From Chitinophaga pinensis (GTDB lineage: Bacteria > Bacteroidota > Bacteroidia > Flavobacteriales > Flavobacteriaceae): a stretch of DNA of 64,000 nucleotides. A program made the translations under genes and the position numbers. How positions within the stretch are numbered: position 1 is the stretch's first letter; each line of letters opens with the position of its first letter. The stretch covers positions 23,980 to 87,979 of the forward strand of contig CAMCDQ010000004.1 in NCBI GenBank assembly GCA_945873505.1. Reading direction: 5' to 3'. This document shows, one piece after another, positions 9,679 to 18,306 of this stretch. The notes under the pieces were generated by a model, which was given only the letters and a program-made list of their open reading frames with translations, did no database searches and was not told the origin of the DNA.

Positions 9679-10041
9679 ATGGATTCAAAAACATTTATTG
9701 CGCCCATAAATACCGATTTATTGCTGAACGAGGCTTCAAAAGACAATTTATATTTGAAATTAATTGAACAAATCAATAAAGATTTCAATTTGGCAAACGA
9801 GTCGATTGATTTTCCAATTTCAATTGAACCCAAAGAATTAAAAGCACAACTACACGAAAAAATATATCGATTAATTCAATACAAATTCGCAGAATACCTC
9901 AATTTACTTTATATAATTGATGTTCCCGAAGACCAAATTAAAAAATTAGACGGCTCCGATTTAGTAATTTTAGCCGAAGAAGTTGCTTTTTTAATTTTAA
10001 AAAGAGAATGGATGAAAGTATGGTTTCGGAATAAGTATTAG
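9679..10041 (+). CDS. Conserved hypothetical protein, 120 aa
   Basis: A soluble, mainly helical protein with no signal peptide or membrane segment. I do not recognise a domain. It starts 7 nt after the polyprenyl synthase stop, so it is probably in the same transcript. The stop is one base from the stop of the convergent deoxynucleoside kinase gene, so the two 3' ends have no room for a terminator between them. Confidence 0.7.
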   Translation: MDSKTFIAPINTDLLLNEASKDNLYLKLIEQINKDFNLANESIDFPISIEPKELKAQLHEKIYRLIQYKFAEYLNLLYIIDVPEDQIKKLDGSDLVILAEEVAFLILKREWMKVWFRNKY

Positions 10042-10042
10042 A

Positions 10043-10657
10043 CTAAAATAATCCATTCAATTCAGCGTCAATTTTATTGATAATTATTCCCAGATCTTCA
10101 GGATTATTAACGAAATCAATATTGTCAACGTCGATTATCAATAGCTTTCCTTTTGAATAAGAAGTAACCCAAGCTTCGTATCTTTCGTTCAAACGATTCA
10201 AATAATCAATAGAAATGGTATTTTCATATTCACGTCCTCGTTTGTGAATTTGAGAAACTAAATTTGGTATAGAACTTCTCAAATAAATCAGCATATCTGG
10301 TGGCGCTACCAATCCTTCCATTAAATCAAAAAGCGAACTGTAGTTCTGAAAATCACGATTGGTCATCAATCCCATAGCGTGAAGATTGGGCGCAAAAATA
10401 TGTGCATCTTCATATATTGTTCTGTCTTGAATGATCTTTTTACCGCTTTCACGGATTTGTAAAACCTGTCTAAAGCGACTATTTAGGAAATATATTTGTA
10501 AATTAAACGACCAACGTTCCATTTGGTGGTAAAAATCATCTAAATACGGATTGTCAACTACATCTTCAAAATGAGCTTCCCATTTGAAATGCTTCGCTAA
10601 CAAGCGCGTTAATGATGTTTTTCCAGCTCCGATATTCCCTGCTATAGCTATGTGCAT
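10043..10657 (-). CDS. Deoxynucleoside kinase
   Basis: 204 residues. Phosphorylates deoxynucleosides for nucleotide salvage. The P-loop is GNIGAGKTS (about 7-15), the lid/substrate region contains DRTIYEDAHIFA and the mid-region ERWSFNLQIYFLNSRF is typical of the dCK/dGK/dNK fold. The specific base preference is unknown. Its ATG overlaps the stop of the upstream gene by one base (TAATG), so the two are translationally coupled. Confidence 0.92.
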   Translation of the reverse strand: MHIAIAGNIGAGKTSLTRLLAKHFKWEAHFEDVVDNPYLDDFYHQMERWSFNLQIYFLNSRFRQVLQIRESGKKIIQDRTIYEDAHIFAPNLHAMGLMTNRDFQNYSSLFDLMEGLVAPPDMLIYLRSSIPNLVSQIHKRGREYENTISIDYLNRLNERYEAWVTSYSKGKLLIIDVDNIDFVNNPEDLGIIINKIDAELNGLF

Positions 10658-11448
10658 TATGGTGTTGTTATTTTATAATTCTTAATTTGTCGATTTGTAA
10701 AAATAGATAAAAATTGGTCTTTGTATGAGAAAAATTCAAAGCTTTTATTAACATTTTGAACTTCTTCGGTTGTATTTAATTTAAAGTCTTGAAAATACAA
10801 GTGTTCCCCTTTTGAAAAAAGTATCAATTCTGGATTTAGTATTTGAATTTTATCAAAATCAGCTACTTTTCTGAGTAAGGTGATTTTTCCGTAAATATCA
10901 CACGAAAACCAATTTAGGTTGTCGTCAATCCATTGAAAAGTATTGAAATCAGATTCGTAATATTTGAAGTTTCCTTGAAATGAAGTAGTGATGGATTTGA
11001 AAGCGCCATTTGAATAATTATACAAACCTAGTTTCTGTGATAAAGTGTCGAAAACCCAAAGCTTATTTTGAGATGCAATTCCAATAGCAGCAGCAATTAT
11101 AGAACTATTTTCATTAGAAAAATTGATTTTTTGAATCTCATTCAATTGGTTGTCTAATAAAATCACGGAATTAAAATCCTCGTAAAAAAGAATAATTTTC
11201 AATGGATTTTGCAAATCAATTTTCGTGATTTTTCCCAACGAAAGGTTTTTGTATTGCCATAATTGCGACTTGTTTTTCTTGAAAAAGACATTGTTTTCTA
11301 TGTAATATAAATTGGATAAAACATCAATTCCAATAAAAGTACTTCCAGAAATGGATTGACTTGAAACCAACGAAGCGTTTTTTATTTGCCCTTGAGCGGA
11401 ACAAATAAAAAAGAGTAAAAAACCAAATAGCTGGAGCTGTTTTTTCAT
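10657..11448 (-). CDS. Exported hypothetical protein, possible beta-propeller
   Basis: 263 residues with a signal peptide (hydrophobic residues 6-18, then CSAQGQ). The mature part has repeated beta-strand-like blocks such as NKLWVFDTLSQKLGLYNYSNG and regularly spaced aromatic residues, which would suit a propeller-like fold; this is only an impression. It is followed by the deoxynucleoside kinase gene with a one-base overlap. No functional link is obvious. Confidence 0.75.
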   Translation of the reverse strand: MKKQLQLFGFLLFFICSAQGQIKNASLVSSQSISGSTFIGIDVLSNLYYIENNVFFKKNKSQLWQYKNLSLGKITKIDLQNPLKIILFYEDFNSVILLDNQLNEIQKINFSNENSSIIAAAIGIASQNKLWVFDTLSQKLGLYNYSNGAFKSITTSFQGNFKYYESDFNTFQWIDDNLNWFSCDIYGKITLLRKVADFDKIQILNPELILFSKGEHLYFQDFKLNTTEEVQNVNKSFEFFSYKDQFLSIFTNRQIKNYKITTP

Positions 11449-11617
11449 GAACAGCTAAATTACGATTAAACTTTTTACATGTGATAATTTCAACATTATA
11501 TTTTAACAAAATATTTGTAACACTTATTCACTTAATTCGTCATATTTGCAACCGTATAATTACTATTTTATTGAAATTTAGTAAAAAGTTTAACAAACAA
11601 TATAATTAAATCAAATT

Positions 11618-12532
11618 ATGTTAAGAAAAATCATTTTATCAGTAGCGTTTAGCGCAGTTTCTTTTTTACAAATGCAAGCGCAAGAATTTCAAGGAATGGC
11701 AGTTTATGAATCAAAAACAAGCACTTCAGATTTTAAAACGCGAATGGAAGGAAACAAGGATATGACACCCGACATGCAAAAAATGATTGAAGAACGAATG
11801 AAAAAAATGTTTGAAAAAACCTTTATTCTGAACTTCAATAAATCGGCTTCCATTTATAAAGAAGAAGAAAAATTAGATGCGCCAGGTCAAGGTGGTGGCG
11901 GAATGAGAATAATGAGCTCGATGATGGGCGGTGGCGGAACAAATTATAAAAATGTGAAACAAAAAACATATTCTGTTGACAAAGAGTTTATGGGAAAAGA
12001 ATTTTTAATAAAAGATTCCTTACCAAATTATGCTTGGAAAATGGAAAGTGAAACCAAATTAATTGGCGGATACACTTGTTTCAAAGCAACTGCGGTGCGT
12101 CCAGTAAGTCAATCTGATTTTAGAAATTTTAGATCTAAAAGAGAGGAACCGAAAAAAGAAGATGCAAAAGCAGAAACTGTTAAAACCGAAGGAGAAGCTA
12201 AGAAAACCAACTTTATGGACGATTTTGAAATGCCAAAAGAAGTTACCATTACGGCTTGGTATTCTCCTGAAATTCCAATTAATCAAGGTCCAGAAAACTA
12301 TTGGGGATTACCGGGTTTAATATTAGAAGTGAATGACGGGAAAACCATTATTTTGTGTTCTAAAATTGTATTAAATTCTAAAGAAAAAGCTGAAATTAAA
12401 GAACCGACCACTGGTAAAGTAATTTCTCAAAAAGAATATGATGAAACCGTTGTTAAAAAAATGGAAGAATTCAGACAAATGAATCAAGGTAAAGGTGGAA
12501 ATGGCGGAATGCAAATGAGAATGGGGCGTTAG
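11618..12532 (+). CDS. GLPGLI family secreted protein 1
   Basis: 304 residues with a signal peptide (about 1-21, ending MQAQ). The family name motif is present as YWGLPGLILEV (about residues 228-238). A central Gly/Met-rich stretch (GQGGGGMRIMSSMMGGGG) and a C-terminal Gly/Met tail are low-complexity. It shares blocks with the next gene: EFQG near the mature N-terminus, MFEKTFILNFNK, IGGYTCFKA and YWGLPGLI. GLPGLI proteins (TIGR01200) are Bacteroidota-specific and often lie beside TonB-dependent or outer-membrane receptors, as here. Function is unknown. Confidence 0.9.
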   Translation: MLRKIILSVAFSAVSFLQMQAQEFQGMAVYESKTSTSDFKTRMEGNKDMTPDMQKMIEERMKKMFEKTFILNFNKSASIYKEEEKLDAPGQGGGGMRIMSSMMGGGGTNYKNVKQKTYSVDKEFMGKEFLIKDSLPNYAWKMESETKLIGGYTCFKATAVRPVSQSDFRNFRSKREEPKKEDAKAETVKTEGEAKKTNFMDDFEMPKEVTITAWYSPEIPINQGPENYWGLPGLILEVNDGKTIILCSKIVLNSKEKAEIKEPTTGKVISQKEYDETVVKKMEEFRQMNQGKGGNGGMQMRMGR

Positions 12533-12609
12533 TAATTTATATTTGCTTGTTTCATAAATCAAATATATCTTTCTTAATTGCGTTATTGATTTTAATAAAA
12601 ATAATAAAA

Positions 12610-13437
12610 ATGAAAAATAGATTTAAAAACAGTCTTTTCTTGTTACTTCTATTTGTTAATTTTATTCAAGCGCAAGAATTTCAGGGCAGAGCAATTTATA
12701 TATCAAAATCACTAAATAATGTGTTTTTTGATACAAAAGGAATGAGTGAAGAAAAATTAAAAGCATTGAATGAAAAGATTAATAAAATGTTTGAAAAAAC
12801 CTTTATTTTAAATTTCAACAAAACAGAATCTATATATCAGCAAGAACAAAAACTTAAAGAAACGGGTTCTCGGGGAAGTACATTTGCATCTGAATTAGAG
12901 GGAGAACTCTATAAAAATAGCCAAACTAAAAAGTATCTTAAAGCCGAAGAATTTGCCAATAAAAATTACATAATTACCGATGTTTTAAAAAACTATAATT
13001 GGGATTTAACACAAGAAACAAAGAAAATTGGGGGTTATACTTGTTACAAAGCGATTTCAATTACAAAAGTTACTAAAAAGGAACTTCAAGAATATGAAGT
13101 TGAAAAAGCAAAACAAAGCAAGAACAAAACAAGCTTTTTTAATTTGGAAAAACCAAAGGACAATAAGATTACTGTTTGGTACAATCCCGAAATTCCAGTT
13201 AGCCACGGTCCAAACCAATATTGGGGATTGCCAGGATTGATAATGGAAGTGAATGAAAATAATCTAATTATTCTTTGTTCAAAAGTAATACTTAATCCAA
13301 AAGACAAAAAAAGCATAAAAGCACCAAAAAATGGGAAGGTAATTTCTCAAAATGCTTATGATTTGATGGAAGAAAAACAATACAATAAATTAAAGGATGA
13401 AAATGGTGTTATTCATTTAGATGCAAATTCAAATTAA
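12610..13437 (+). CDS. GLPGLI family secreted protein 2
   Basis: Start set at ATG 12610, which gives a proper signal peptide (MKNRFKNSLFLLLLFVNFIQAQ); an upstream in-frame codon at 12547 would add a segment without sense. 275 residues with YWGLPGLIMEV near residue 206. It is a paralogue of the previous gene, sharing the same conserved blocks in the same order but lacking the Gly/Met-rich inserts, so it looks like a tandem duplicate. The outer-membrane barrel gene follows 34 nt later. Confidence 0.9.
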   Translation: MKNRFKNSLFLLLLFVNFIQAQEFQGRAIYISKSLNNVFFDTKGMSEEKLKALNEKINKMFEKTFILNFNKTESIYQQEQKLKETGSRGSTFASELEGELYKNSQTKKYLKAEEFANKNYIITDVLKNYNWDLTQETKKIGGYTCYKAISITKVTKKELQEYEVEKAKQSKNKTSFFNLEKPKDNKITVWYNPEIPVSHGPNQYWGLPGLIMEVNENNLIILCSKVILNPKDKKSIKAPKNGKVISQNAYDLMEEKQYNKLKDENGVIHLDANSN

Positions 13438-13471
13438 CTTCAAATTATCACCGCAAACAAAATAAAATTCA

Positions 13472-16207
13472 ATGAAAAAATTCCTACTATTATTATTCGT
13501 GACTTCAATTTCATTTTCTCAAAACATAAAATTTGAAGGTTTTATTCAAGATGTAGGAAAATCACCTTTGGAAATGGCGAATGTAATGGCGGTAAACCAA
13601 GTTACGAAAGCAATGGATTCCTATGCGATTACGAATGATAAAGGAAAGTATTTATTGAATTTGAAACCCAATTCTAATTATATTATTAAGGTTAGTTATT
13701 TAGGAATGCAATCCAAAGAGATTTCTTTGGTAACACTTGCGTCAAATATTGTTCAGAATATTACTTTAGAATCTGGTGGAATTGAACTTGAAGGCGTTGA
13801 AATTGTTCACGAAATGCCCGTTTCTATAAAAGGCGATACGATAGTTTATAATGCCGATTCCTTTAAATCTGGAACGGAACGAAAATTGGAAGATGTCTTG
13901 AAAAAGCTTCCTGGGGTAGAAGTTAATGCCGATGGAGAAATTGAAGTTGAAGGCAAAAAAGTTTCGAAATTAATGGTTGAAGGCAAAGACTTTTTTGACG
14001 GAGACACAAAATTAGGCGTCAAAAATATTCCTGCAGATGCCATTGATAAAATCCAAGTTCTTCGAAATTTCAACGATGTTTCTGCCTTGAAAGGTTTGGA
14101 AAATGGCGATGAAAACATTGCGATGAACATCAAACTCAAAAAAGGAAAAAAGAATTTCTGGTTTGGAGATATGAATGCAGGAATTGGAACTGAGAATAAA
14201 AATACCCGTTATGTCGCCAATCCAAAACTGTTTTATTACAATCCAAAATACAGCGTGAACTTAATTGCCAATTATAATAATATTGGAGAATTGCCATTTA
14301 CCGTTCAGGATTACTTCAAATTCACGGGTGGTTTTAGAGGGATGATGAAAAAAGGCGGGACTAATTTTAATGTTTCTTCCAATGATTTAGGGATTTCTAT
14401 GCTGAGAAATAACCGTGCAAAAGAAATTGAAACCCAATTTGGAGCCACCAATTTTTCTTACAACGTTACCAAAGCTTGGAGTTTAAGTGGTTTTGCGATT
14501 ATTTCAAATACAATTACAGATTTAGAAACTGCATCTCAAAACAACCGAGTTGACGAGATTAGAAATTCAAGCGGAACCGTAATAAATACTTTAAATACCA
14601 ATCAAAACACAAAAGAAGCGACACATCAAAAAAGTTATTTAGGTCTTTTTAAATTAAGTTCAAGCTACAAACCAAACACTAAATTGCAATTTGATTATGA
14701 TGTTTTATTGAAAAATTCCAAGCAAGATGAAGACAATAATTTGCTTTCAGAATTAATTACAACGTCTTCAAATGGAACGCCACCGGTAAATAACATTCAA
14801 GACATTACAACTTTCAAAGAGCAAAATCCACTTTCGTTGTCACAAAATTTGAGTTTGTATTATACAAAAAGCGACAAAAGCGTATTTGATATCGAAATTC
14901 AACATTTATATCAAGATGAAGATCCTTTTTACAATGCAAATTTAGGTCAGAATCCATTTCCAATTTTAGGATTGCAAAACCAAAACCGATACAATATAAA
15001 CCAAAACCGTTTTGTAAAAACCAATAAATTAGATACAAAAATTGATTATTATTATATGCTTACGCCAAAGAGCAATATCAACATTACTTTTGGAAACACT
15101 TATTCCCTTCAAAATTTCAATTCTCATATTTTCCAAATATTGGATAATGGAACCAATAACGATTTGAATGATGCCGATAAAAACAACGATGTTAGTTATA
15201 ATTTTAACGATGCTTTTTTAGGACTGCATTACAAATTTATTAAAGGAAAATTCACATTTAATCCAGGATTCACATTTCATAATTACAACATGTTTAACGA
15301 CCAATTAAACACAAGAATTAGTGATAATTTCTATCGTGTTTTGCCCGATGTTTATGCCTTATACCAAATGAAAAAAGCAGAAACATTAACTTATAATTAT
15401 GCCGTTACAAATGATTTTACCGATATAAATAAAATTGTATCGGGGTATACTTTTACCAATTACAACTCATTATTCAAAGGAAACAGAACATTAGAAAACG
15501 CTTTATCGCAAAGTCATTCTCTACGATATTTTAAATATAACATGTTCAATTTTGAAAATATTTTTGCAAATATTAATTATACCAAACGTATAAATGCGGT
15601 TAAAAACAGTGCTAATTTTTCTGGAATTAACCAATTTTCAACGGCAATAAATTCTAATTTTGCAGATGAATCTTTATCTGGGAATGCAAATTATGGCAGG
15701 TCATTTGCCAGAAACTACAAAGCATCATTGAATTTAGGATTAAATTGGTCAAAATTCAATAATATTCAAAACAATATTTTTAGAACTACGGAATCACTTA
15801 CTCAAAATTACACGGCTAAATTATCTACCAATTATAAAGATTTACCCAATTTAGAAATTGGATATTCTATCACAACCAATGATTATGATGGTACTAAATT
15901 TTTAACAGAAAAACCCTCAGCAAAACTTGATTACTTCTTTCTTGAGAGCTTTTCATTTGTATCAGAATATGAATATTATCATTATACAAATAACAATAAA
16001 ACAGTTAATAACGAGTATGATTTCTTGAGCGCAAGTTTGATTTATCAGAAAACAAAGGATAGCAAATTAGAATATAAAATTAGCGCTACAAATTTGTTGA
16101 ATACAAAAACCTTAAATGACGATAGTTTCACTCAATTTTCAACAAGAACTTCCCAGTATAACGTTCAACCGAGGTATATTATTTTGAGTTTAAAATATAA
16201 TTTATAG
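13472..16207 (+). CDS. Outer-membrane beta-barrel protein with carboxypeptidase-regulatory-like domain
   Basis: 911 residues. Signal peptide (1-16), then a CarboxypepD_reg-like beta-sandwich (about 20-105) and a plug-like segment (LEDVLKKLPGVEVNADGEIEVEGKKVSKLMVEGKDFFDGD, read around 135-175), then a long barrel rich in alternating aromatic and polar residues ending in YIILSLKYNL. This is the TonB-receptor-like 'outer membrane beta-barrel family' of Bacteroidota. With two GLPGLI genes directly upstream and close spacing, a three-gene transcript is likely. Cargo is unknown. Confidence 0.88.
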   Translation: MKKFLLLLFVTSISFSQNIKFEGFIQDVGKSPLEMANVMAVNQVTKAMDSYAITNDKGKYLLNLKPNSNYIIKVSYLGMQSKEISLVTLASNIVQNITLESGGIELEGVEIVHEMPVSIKGDTIVYNADSFKSGTERKLEDVLKKLPGVEVNADGEIEVEGKKVSKLMVEGKDFFDGDTKLGVKNIPADAIDKIQVLRNFNDVSALKGLENGDENIAMNIKLKKGKKNFWFGDMNAGIGTENKNTRYVANPKLFYYNPKYSVNLIANYNNIGELPFTVQDYFKFTGGFRGMMKKGGTNFNVSSNDLGISMLRNNRAKEIETQFGATNFSYNVTKAWSLSGFAIISNTITDLETASQNNRVDEIRNSSGTVINTLNTNQNTKEATHQKSYLGLFKLSSSYKPNTKLQFDYDVLLKNSKQDEDNNLLSELITTSSNGTPPVNNIQDITTFKEQNPLSLSQNLSLYYTKSDKSVFDIEIQHLYQDEDPFYNANLGQNPFPILGLQNQNRYNINQNRFVKTNKLDTKIDYYYMLTPKSNINITFGNTYSLQNFNSHIFQILDNGTNNDLNDADKNNDVSYNFNDAFLGLHYKFIKGKFTFNPGFTFHNYNMFNDQLNTRISDNFYRVLPDVYALYQMKKAETLTYNYAVTNDFTDINKIVSGYTFTNYNSLFKGNRTLENALSQSHSLRYFKYNMFNFENIFANINYTKRINAVKNSANFSGINQFSTAINSNFADESLSGNANYGRSFARNYKASLNLGLNWSKFNNIQNNIFRTTESLTQNYTAKLSTNYKDLPNLEIGYSITTNDYDGTKFLTEKPSAKLDYFFLESFSFVSEYEYYHYTNNNKTVNNEYDFLSASLIYQKTKDSKLEYKISATNLLNTKTLNDDSFTQFSTRTSQYNVQPRYIILSLKYNL

Positions 16208-16271
16208 TACTATCGAACTGAATATAATATATGATTTCAAAAGGTTTTATTTTGAGAATTCGAATGCTCAA

Positions 16272-16304
16272 TTTTGCTTCTTAAGAACAATTTGACTACT
16301 TTTG
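16272..16304 (+). promoter_or_regulatory. Promoter of bioB
   Basis: TTTTG (16272-16276), a 20-nt spacer and TACTTTTG (16297-16304) match the Bacteroidota promoter pattern well. It ends 20 nt before ATG 16325. It also shows that the in-frame codon at 16274 lies inside the promoter and is not the start. Confidence 0.65.
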
Positions 16305-16324
16305 ACGGATATAAAAATGCTATT

Positions 16325-17413
16325 ATGAGTACTGCCAAACACAATTGGACGAAAGACGAAATTATTGCTATATACAATAAACCTTTGATGGATTTGCTTT
16401 TTGAAGCCGCTTCTATTCATAGAAAATCACACGATCCAAATGTGGTTCAGGTTTCTACATTATTATCAATAAAAACAGGGGGTTGTCCTGAAGATTGTGG
16501 CTATTGTCCGCAAGCAGCTCGCTACCACACGGATATTGAAGGCAATGATTTAATGTCGGTTAGCCAAGTGAAAGCGCAGGCATTAAGAGCAAAATCAAGT
16601 GGTTCTTCCCGAGTTTGTATGGGAGCCGCTTGGAGAAATGTTAAGGACGGCCCTGAATTTGACCAAGTTTTAGAAATGGTTCGTACCATCAATAAATTAG
16701 ATATGGAAGTATGTTGTACTTTGGGTATGATTACTGAAAATCAAGCACATCGTTTGGCAGAAGCAGGTTTATATGCCTACAATCACAATTTAGATACCTC
16801 AGAAGAATATTATAAAGAAGTTATTTCAACCCGTGGTTTTGAAGACCGTTTGCAAACTATTGAAAATGTACGCAAAACAAATGTTACCGTTTGTAGTGGT
16901 GGAATTATCGGAATGGGAGAATCAATAGAAGACCGAGCAGGAATGCTTGTAGCGCTTTCTACATTGAATCCACAACCAGAATCGGTGCCAATAAATGCTT
17001 TAGTTGCAGTTGAAGGAACACCATTAGAAGAAGAAAAACCTGTTGAAATTTGGGAAATGATTCGAATGGTGGCAACCACAAGAATTATAATGCCAGAAAC
17101 GCAAGTTCGCCTTTCGGCAGGAAGAATGAATATGAGTCGAGAGGGGCAAGCGATGTGTTTCTTTGCTGGTGCCAATTCTATCTTTGCTGGGGATAAATTA
17201 CTTACAACCCCAAATCCAGATGTAAATGAAGACATGAAAATGTTTGAAACCTTGGGATTAGTTGCGCAAAAACCTTTTATTAAAATTATGCAACCTACTA
17301 CTGTTGAAGCATCTGATTCTCAATTTCAATCTTTGGGAGAAAAGCCAAAATGGTCACGACCAGCACATAAAATCGAAAAGAATTTAGAAGCTTCCGGAAA
17401 AGGAAACGCTTAA
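16325..17413 (+). CDS. bioB: Biotin synthase
   Basis: 362 residues from ATG 16325. Radical SAM enzyme that inserts sulfur into dethiobiotin in the last step of biotin synthesis. The CxxxCxxC cluster-binding motif is in GGCPEDCGYCPQAARYHT. Other conserved blocks are GAAWRNVKDGP, CCTLGMI, YNHNLDTSEEYY and the Arg in VRLSAGRMN. It lies upstream of the other biotin genes (bioA, bioD, bioF), which are on the opposite strand, with recX and an atypical ketoacyl synthase in between. Confidence 0.97.
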   Translation: MSTAKHNWTKDEIIAIYNKPLMDLLFEAASIHRKSHDPNVVQVSTLLSIKTGGCPEDCGYCPQAARYHTDIEGNDLMSVSQVKAQALRAKSSGSSRVCMGAAWRNVKDGPEFDQVLEMVRTINKLDMEVCCTLGMITENQAHRLAEAGLYAYNHNLDTSEEYYKEVISTRGFEDRLQTIENVRKTNVTVCSGGIIGMGESIEDRAGMLVALSTLNPQPESVPINALVAVEGTPLEEEKPVEIWEMIRMVATTRIIMPETQVRLSAGRMNMSREGQAMCFFAGANSIFAGDKLLTTPNPDVNEDMKMFETLGLVAQKPFIKIMQPTTVEASDSQFQSLGEKPKWSRPAHKIEKNLEASGKGNA

Positions 17414-17436
17414 TTTCCCAAAACGAAATAAATCCT

Positions 17437-17922
17437 TTGGAACCTAATTCTCACAGAACGTATTCCTTAACGGAAGCTCAAAACAAACTGGAGAATTATT
17501 GTGCCTACCAAGAGCGTTGTCACAAAGAAATAGTTGAAAAACTTCGTGGAATGAACATGATTCCAGAAGCTATTGATTTGATCATTGTTCATCTTATAGA
17601 CAATAAATACCTCAATGAAGAGCGTTTTGCGTGCAGCTTTGCAAGAGGAAAACACCGCATCAAACATTGGGGAAAAATCAGGATTGTGAACGAATTGAAG
17701 TTTCGAAAGATCTCACAATATAATATTACAACTGCGCTAAAAGAAATTACTGCAGAAGAATATAATACCACTTTTCATACTCTTGCGGATAGACAATGGG
17801 AAAATAGTAGAGAACCCAATGGCATCAAAAAACGAAAAAAATTCTGTGATTTTCTACTTCGAAAAGGATTTGAAAGTAATTTGATTTATGAAAAAGTAAA
17901 AGACTTGGAAGGGAAGTTATAA
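17437..17922 (+). CDS. recX: Regulatory protein RecX
   Basis: 161 residues from a TTG start, 23 nt after the bioB stop; no ATG lies close upstream. It has the RecX three-helix repeat pattern: YCAYQERCHKEIVEKLRGM, then LIDNKYLNEERFACSFARGKHRIKHWGKIRIVNEL with the conserved Asn-Glu-x-Arg-[FY]-A block. RecX modulates RecA filaments. It probably shares a transcript with bioB, though this is likely to be chance rather than a functional link. Confidence 0.88.
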   Translation: MEPNSHRTYSLTEAQNKLENYCAYQERCHKEIVEKLRGMNMIPEAIDLIIVHLIDNKYLNEERFACSFARGKHRIKHWGKIRIVNELKFRKISQYNITTALKEITAEEYNTTFHTLADRQWENSREPNGIKKRKKFCDFLLRKGFESNLIYEKVKDLEGKL

Positions 17923-17924
17923 GT

Positions 17925-18300
17925 TGTAAGTTATGGGTTATAAGTTATGAGTTATAAATCTGTGGAAATCTGTTTAATCCGTTTAGTGGCTAATTTTTTA
18001 ACCGCAAAGGGCGCAAAGATTTACGCAAAGTTCACAAAGAAAATAAATTATCAATCGTTAGAAACGGTTCTACTTTATGACTTTTGACATTCGACATTCG
18101 ATAAATTTTTAAGTCTATAATCTCTTAGTCTTTTATCTGTTTTGTCTTTTTATTAACCGCAAAGGGCGCAAAGAATTACGCAAAGTTCACAAAGAAAATA
18201 AATTATCAATCGTTAGAAATGGTTCTACTTTATGACATTCGACTTTCGACTTTCGACAAATTTTCAAGTCTATTATCTATTCGTCTTTCATCTCTTATCA
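17925..18300 (+). repeat. Tandem 84-bp duplication and simple repeats between recX and ketoacyl synthase
   Basis: An AT-rich block built on TTATAAGTTATGAG-like words (17925-17960) is followed by two copies of an 84-bp segment, 17998-18081 and 18154-18237, that differ at two positions. Each starts with CGCAAAGGGCGCAAAG and is followed by a diverged GACATTCGAC/GACTTTCGAC heptamer block. The period is 156 bp. There is no gene in the 17923-18306 gap. Confidence 0.85.
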
Positions 18301-18306
18301 AAAAAC

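Noticed and set aside
16208..16324. Riboswitch or biotin operator before bioB
   Set aside because: Only a clear promoter is seen; there is no palindrome typical of BirA sites in this short leader.
17998..18237. CRISPR array
   Set aside because: Only two copies of an 84-bp unit, no 30-40-bp spacers of even length and no cas gene.
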